A stretch of 64,000 nucleotides of DNA from 4572-13 sp964594065 (GTDB lineage: Bacteria; Planctomycetota; Phycisphaerae; Sedimentisphaerales; Anaerohalosphaeraceae), in assembly GCA_964594065.1 (NCBI GenBank), contig CAZQKX010000001.1, forward strand, positions 1 through 64,000. The letters are read 5' to 3'. This document shows positions 61,291-64,000 of the stretch, in pieces. Position 1 is the first letter of the stretch. Every line of letters begins with the position of its first letter. The position numbers and the translations under genes are program-made. The notes beneath the pieces were generated by a model. The model did not search any database, was not told where the DNA came from, and saw only the letters and a list, made by a program, of their open reading frames with translations.

Positions 61291-61514
61291 TGATGTGGAA
61301 AAATTAGGCCCTGCCAATGGATTTATAAATCTAAATTAGCTATAATTGGTTTTACGGCGTGGTGTGGATCATTCTATAAAATATAACACAATTGAGTATC
61401 TTTATCTTGTAAGGAAATAGATACTTTTATGACTTTGGGATAGAATTAGTATGAATGTTCCTTTAACTGATAATATTAATGGAAAATTGCTCCTTTATTT
61501 TGGAGTGTAAGCGA

Positions 61515-62324
61515 ATGGATTTGTCAGGTGCTTCTAAAGAACGGTTTAAAGGTTTTACCCTGATCGAATTATTGGTGGTTATTGCCATTATCGCTTTACT
61601 GCTAGGTATTCTACTTCCGGCACTTCGATTGGCCAAGGAGAAGGGCCGGGCGGTGGTCTGTTTTTCGAACCTGAAACAGTGGGCATTGGTGATCCAACTG
61701 TACACCGATGATAATACCGGTAAGTATTGGATTGATTACGGAGCCAGTGTCAATGGTGCCTGGATGCCTGTTTTGGCGGATTATTATGGTGATATAGGCG
61801 AGTTTCGTGTCTGTCCGACAGCGGCCAAACCAAGCGAAGACGGCCTCGGCAGTGCGACAACATATTGGGGGCCCGGTATGACAACATCCGGTTTTCGGCC
61901 TGATGATTACGGCAGCTATGGCATCAATCATTGGATCAACAGCTTGGCTGAGGGGTCGAATGGCTGGCGAAATCCCCCCGGCCGTGCCGGGCATTGGATG
62001 AAAGTGCCGGAACGAAATGCTGCTGATGTTCCGTTGATCGGAGATTGTGCCTGGTACGGGGGAAATCCGAATAATAAAGATTCGCGCTGCAATGAGTTGG
62101 TCGGGAGAGATTGGCATGAAATAAGACCAAGACCATCTGGCCATTGGTATTATGACATAGGGCGTTTCACGCTGGATCGACACAACATGAAAATCAATAT
62201 GGCATTTACCGATGGAACCGTGAAGAAAATAGAATTGCCCCAGCTATGGACATTAAAATGGAATCGAGTCTATGAAAAGAACTTTGATATTGACCTTAAA
62301 GCTGACACTGCCCTCGGCTGGTAA
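61515..62324 (+). CDS. Prepilin-like H-X9-DG protein, second copy
   Basis: 269 residues from ATG 61515, with GGAG nine bases upstream. The leader MDLSGASKERFKG is followed by the prepilin signature 'FTLIELLVVIAIIALLLGIL', a beta-rich domain, and His-X9-Asp-Gly ('RHNMKINMAFTDGT'). It ends with a Trp-rich stretch 'LWTLKWNRVY' like that of the protein at 48000 ('IWTFKWHREF'), so the two are paralogues of one subtype. Transcribed towards the AraC gene, which converges on it. Membrane-anchored pseudopilin-type protein of unknown role. Confidence 0.82.
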   Translation: MDLSGASKERFKGFTLIELLVVIAIIALLLGILLPALRLAKEKGRAVVCFSNLKQWALVIQLYTDDNTGKYWIDYGASVNGAWMPVLADYYGDIGEFRVCPTAAKPSEDGLGSATTYWGPGMTTSGFRPDDYGSYGINHWINSLAEGSNGWRNPPGRAGHWMKVPERNAADVPLIGDCAWYGGNPNNKDSRCNELVGRDWHEIRPRPSGHWYYDIGRFTLDRHNMKINMAFTDGTVKKIELPQLWTLKWNRVYEKNFDIDLKADTALGW

Positions 62325-62387
62325 ATAATAATTGTATAAACAATGTAGACTTGAAGCCCAAAAAATGAAACATGGAAAGTGCACCCT

Positions 62388-63230
62388 TTATGGTTGGTAT
62401 TTCCCATAATAATGTTTGATATTCCGGCGGAGGTATTTTTTGATCTGCCCGGGTGAGTGCCCGAAGATGTCCTTGAAAACGCGGCAAAAATAGTAATCAC
62501 TGGAAAAGCCGGACTGCATGGCGGCCTGTTTAATTGAAACGTCTTCTTCACAGAGCAGATTGAAAGCACGAATAACACGTTCCCGGTTAATGAATCGGGA
62601 CGGCGTAATTCCCAACTCTTTTTTGAATAAGTAATTGACATGCTCAGGAGTATATCCCACATGCCGGGCAATATCCTGTCGATTAATGGGCTTTGTGATA
62701 TTGGACCGAACAAAATCAACCATTTGTTGAAAGTTTTGAGACATGTTGTCAACGAGGCGGGATGAGCATTTTTGAATAACATGGAGCCAGATAAGTCTAA
62801 CTGTGGCATTAACAATATCGGCATGAAATTTACTGTATGAAGCAAAGGCGTGAGCAGCCTGTTCAAAAAGCATGCGGAGATATTCAAAATTTTCAGCTGT
62901 CACACAGCGTTTCAGATTATAGTCCAGTTGATTAACCAGGCAGGCCTGCCCGTCTTCATCCAAAAGATCAAAATGGGCACAGATATGAATACCGTCCGGT
63001 GAACCGGTTTTGCACGCAAAAAGATGCTCTTTGTCCGGTTCTATTGTAATGATATCGGCCGGATTGGCACTGACAATTCCCTGCTGGTCAATATAATGAA
63101 ACCCCCCTTCAACAATTAAAATCATTTCCAAATCAGATATTTTACGGGGGCCCCATGTCGTACCGACAGGAGTCTTCAGGTATCGGCAATGGCGGACTCT
63201 TGGATAGGTTTTGGATACGTCAATCATCAT
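62388..63230 (-). CDS. AraC-family transcriptional regulator
   Basis: 280 residues. An N-terminal cupin-type sensor domain (~1-160, 'EMILIVEGGFHYIDQQG', 'ADIITIEPDKEHLF') and a C-terminal double HTH (~180-275, 'IARHVGYTPEHVNYLFKKELG', quoted only as core HVGYTPEHVNYLF, and 'AAMQSGFSSDYYFCRVFKD') are clear. Sugar-responsive activators of this form usually control adjacent transport and degradation genes. It is divergent from the MFS transporter at 63458 with a 227-base shared regulatory region that contains an inverted pair of 13-base motifs. Confidence 0.9.
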   Translation of the reverse strand: MMIDVSKTYPRVRHCRYLKTPVGTTWGPRKISDLEMILIVEGGFHYIDQQGIVSANPADIITIEPDKEHLFACKTGSPDGIHICAHFDLLDEDGQACLVNQLDYNLKRCVTAENFEYLRMLFEQAAHAFASYSKFHADIVNATVRLIWLHVIQKCSSRLVDNMSQNFQQMVDFVRSNITKPINRQDIARHVGYTPEHVNYLFKKELGITPSRFINRERVIRAFNLLCEEDVSIKQAAMQSGFSSDYYFCRVFKDIFGHSPGQIKKYLRRNIKHYYGKYQP

Positions 63231-63246
63231 CGGCCATCTTACTTTA

Positions 63247-63336
63247 GTGCAATTTATTGTTATTTCTGTCTATTGCATTGTACGGATTATGTGTGTAAAA
63301 TTCAATTAATTATTAAATACATGCAATAATTTGCAC
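63247..63336. promoter_or_regulatory. Inverted 13-bp motif pair in the araC-MFS divergent region
   Basis: GTGCAATTTATTG (63247-63259) and, on the other strand, GTGCAAATTATTG (63324-63336), 12 of 13 bases the same. The placement between divergent genes suggests AraC binding sites; not proven. Confidence 0.45.
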
Positions 63337-63457
63337 ATTATCGCGTGTTTTAAAGATGTCCAAAAAATTTAACGAATGCCCGGCTGAATAGTAGTTTTTG
63401 TGAGCCGTCTCATTTTAATTCAAAAATGAAAGGTTAAGGGATCCTGCCACATTAAAT

Positions 63458-64000
63458 ATGGACAATCTCAAGCAAAAAACAAATCTTCAATATCGCTGGG
63501 TGATTCTTTTTCTGGTCTTTATGATGACAATGGTCAATTATGCCGCCCGAATCGTTCTGGGAGTCACGTCCAATGAAGTTAAAGAGGCTTTGTCATTAAA
63601 CGAAATTCAATATGGCTATGTCGTTACTGCTTTCAGCATTTCATATATGATTGGTTTTTTGTTTATCGGTAAGATCATTGACTGGCTTGGTACCAAATTG
63701 GGTTATCTCTTGTCTTTGGTTACCTGGTCATTGGTGGGAGCATGTATAGGAACCAGCACAGGGATCTATTCGCTGGGAGCATGGCAGGCCATGCTGGGCA
63801 TTACTGAAAGCGGTAATTTTCCGGCCGCGATCAAAGCGGTTGCCGAGTGGTTCCATCCCAAACAGCGTGCTTTGGCGACAGCCTTGTTTAACAGCGGCCC
63901 GCACATTGCCTTGGTGTTAGGTCCGCCGATTATTGCCGCACTGACAGTTTCCGTCGGCTGGCGATGGGCGTTTGGAATCATTGGCTTGATTGGTTTGCCG
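63458..64000 (+). CDS. MFS transporter (hexuronate/ExuT-like), 5' part
   Basis: 181 codons from ATG 63458 to the window edge; incomplete. Five hydrophobic helices are visible. 'VILFLVFMMTMVNYAARI', 'IGFLFIGKIIDWLGTK' (MFS loop 2-3 motif) and 'GITESGNFPAAIKAVAEWF' match the anion:cation symporter branch that includes ExuT (hexuronates) and galactonate transporters. The ribosome site is weak. With its divergent AraC gene it may import an acidic sugar derivative. Confidence 0.82.
   Translation, partial: MDNLKQKTNLQYRWVILFLVFMMTMVNYAARIVLGVTSNEVKEALSLNEIQYGYVVTAFSISYMIGFLFIGKIIDWLGTKLGYLLSLVTWSLVGACIGTSTGIYSLGAWQAMLGITESGNFPAAIKAVAEWFHPKQRALATALFNSGPHIALVLGPPIIAALTVSVGWRWAFGIIGLIGLP

Overview
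The window reads as a piece of a marine, probably anaerobic bacterium of the PVC superphylum, most likely Planctomycetota of the Phycisphaerae type. This rests on gene style, not on a marker gene. Signs are very large secreted proteins with parallel beta-helix, LamG and Lamin-tail domains, dockerin-like C-termini with paired 'W-L' motifs, PEP-CTERM anchors, prepilin-like proteins with the H-X9-DG motif, several sulfatases, and no SusC/SusD pair. No rRNA, tRNA or CRISPR array was seen. Layout: 1-9400 holds secreted, surface-type proteins (a choice-of-anchor fragment, a tail-fibre-like protein, an FGE-like/LamG protein, a PEP-CTERM protein and a frameshifted subtilisin-like protease). 9400-12200 is an AT-rich accessory stretch with umuD-umuC and a truncated integrase-type transposase. 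That transposase is joined to the decapitated 5' end of a 2063-residue mosaic surface protein (12.3-18.5 kb). From 18.6 kb to 61 kb lies what I interpret as a red-algal galactan (agar/porphyran) utilisation locus. Its first part (18.6-34.8 kb) is a tight operon: GntR regulator, URO-D-like protein, two AldA-type aldehyde dehydrogenases, two RhaT-like sugar permeases, a DUF362 protein, an enolase-superfamily sugar-acid dehydratase/cycloisomerase, aldose 1-epimerase, a GH2 enzyme and a beta-helix/CBM6 protein. Next come a GH2 beta-galactosidase lipoprotein, a double-headed sulfatase, a GH117 (neoagarooligosaccharide hydrolase-type) lipoprotein, a second sulfatase and another beta-helix protein (34.9-47.0 kb). 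A small graveyard of IS30 and enzyme fragments follows (47.1-47.6 kb). The last block (47.9-61.1 kb) holds a prepilin-like protein, a PEP-CTERM protein, a GH16-like protein, a protein with three tandem copies of an unrecognised module, a GH86-type agarase/porphyranase and a second URO-D-like protein. The window closes with an IS3 remnant, a second prepilin-like gene, an AraC regulator and a divergent, truncated MFS transporter. How it may work together (inference): GH86 and possibly the GH16-like enzyme cut the sulfated galactan, sulfatases remove ester sulfate, GH2 and GH117 enzymes release galactose and 3,6-anhydro-L-galactose, RhaT-like permeases import the sugars, and an AldA-type dehydrogenase plus the enolase-superfamily enzyme would oxidise and open the anhydro-sugar. 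A shared palindrome, overlapping the -10 region in the same geometry in front of gntR and in front of the 48.0 kb block, suggests that one GntR regulator controls both blocks. Most notable: an unrecognised ~230-residue module in five copies in three neighbouring proteins, a GH16/GH86 gene pair that shares both its 5' leader and its 3' half (module shuffling), the double sulfatase, a GH16 active-site substitution, and the shared operator.
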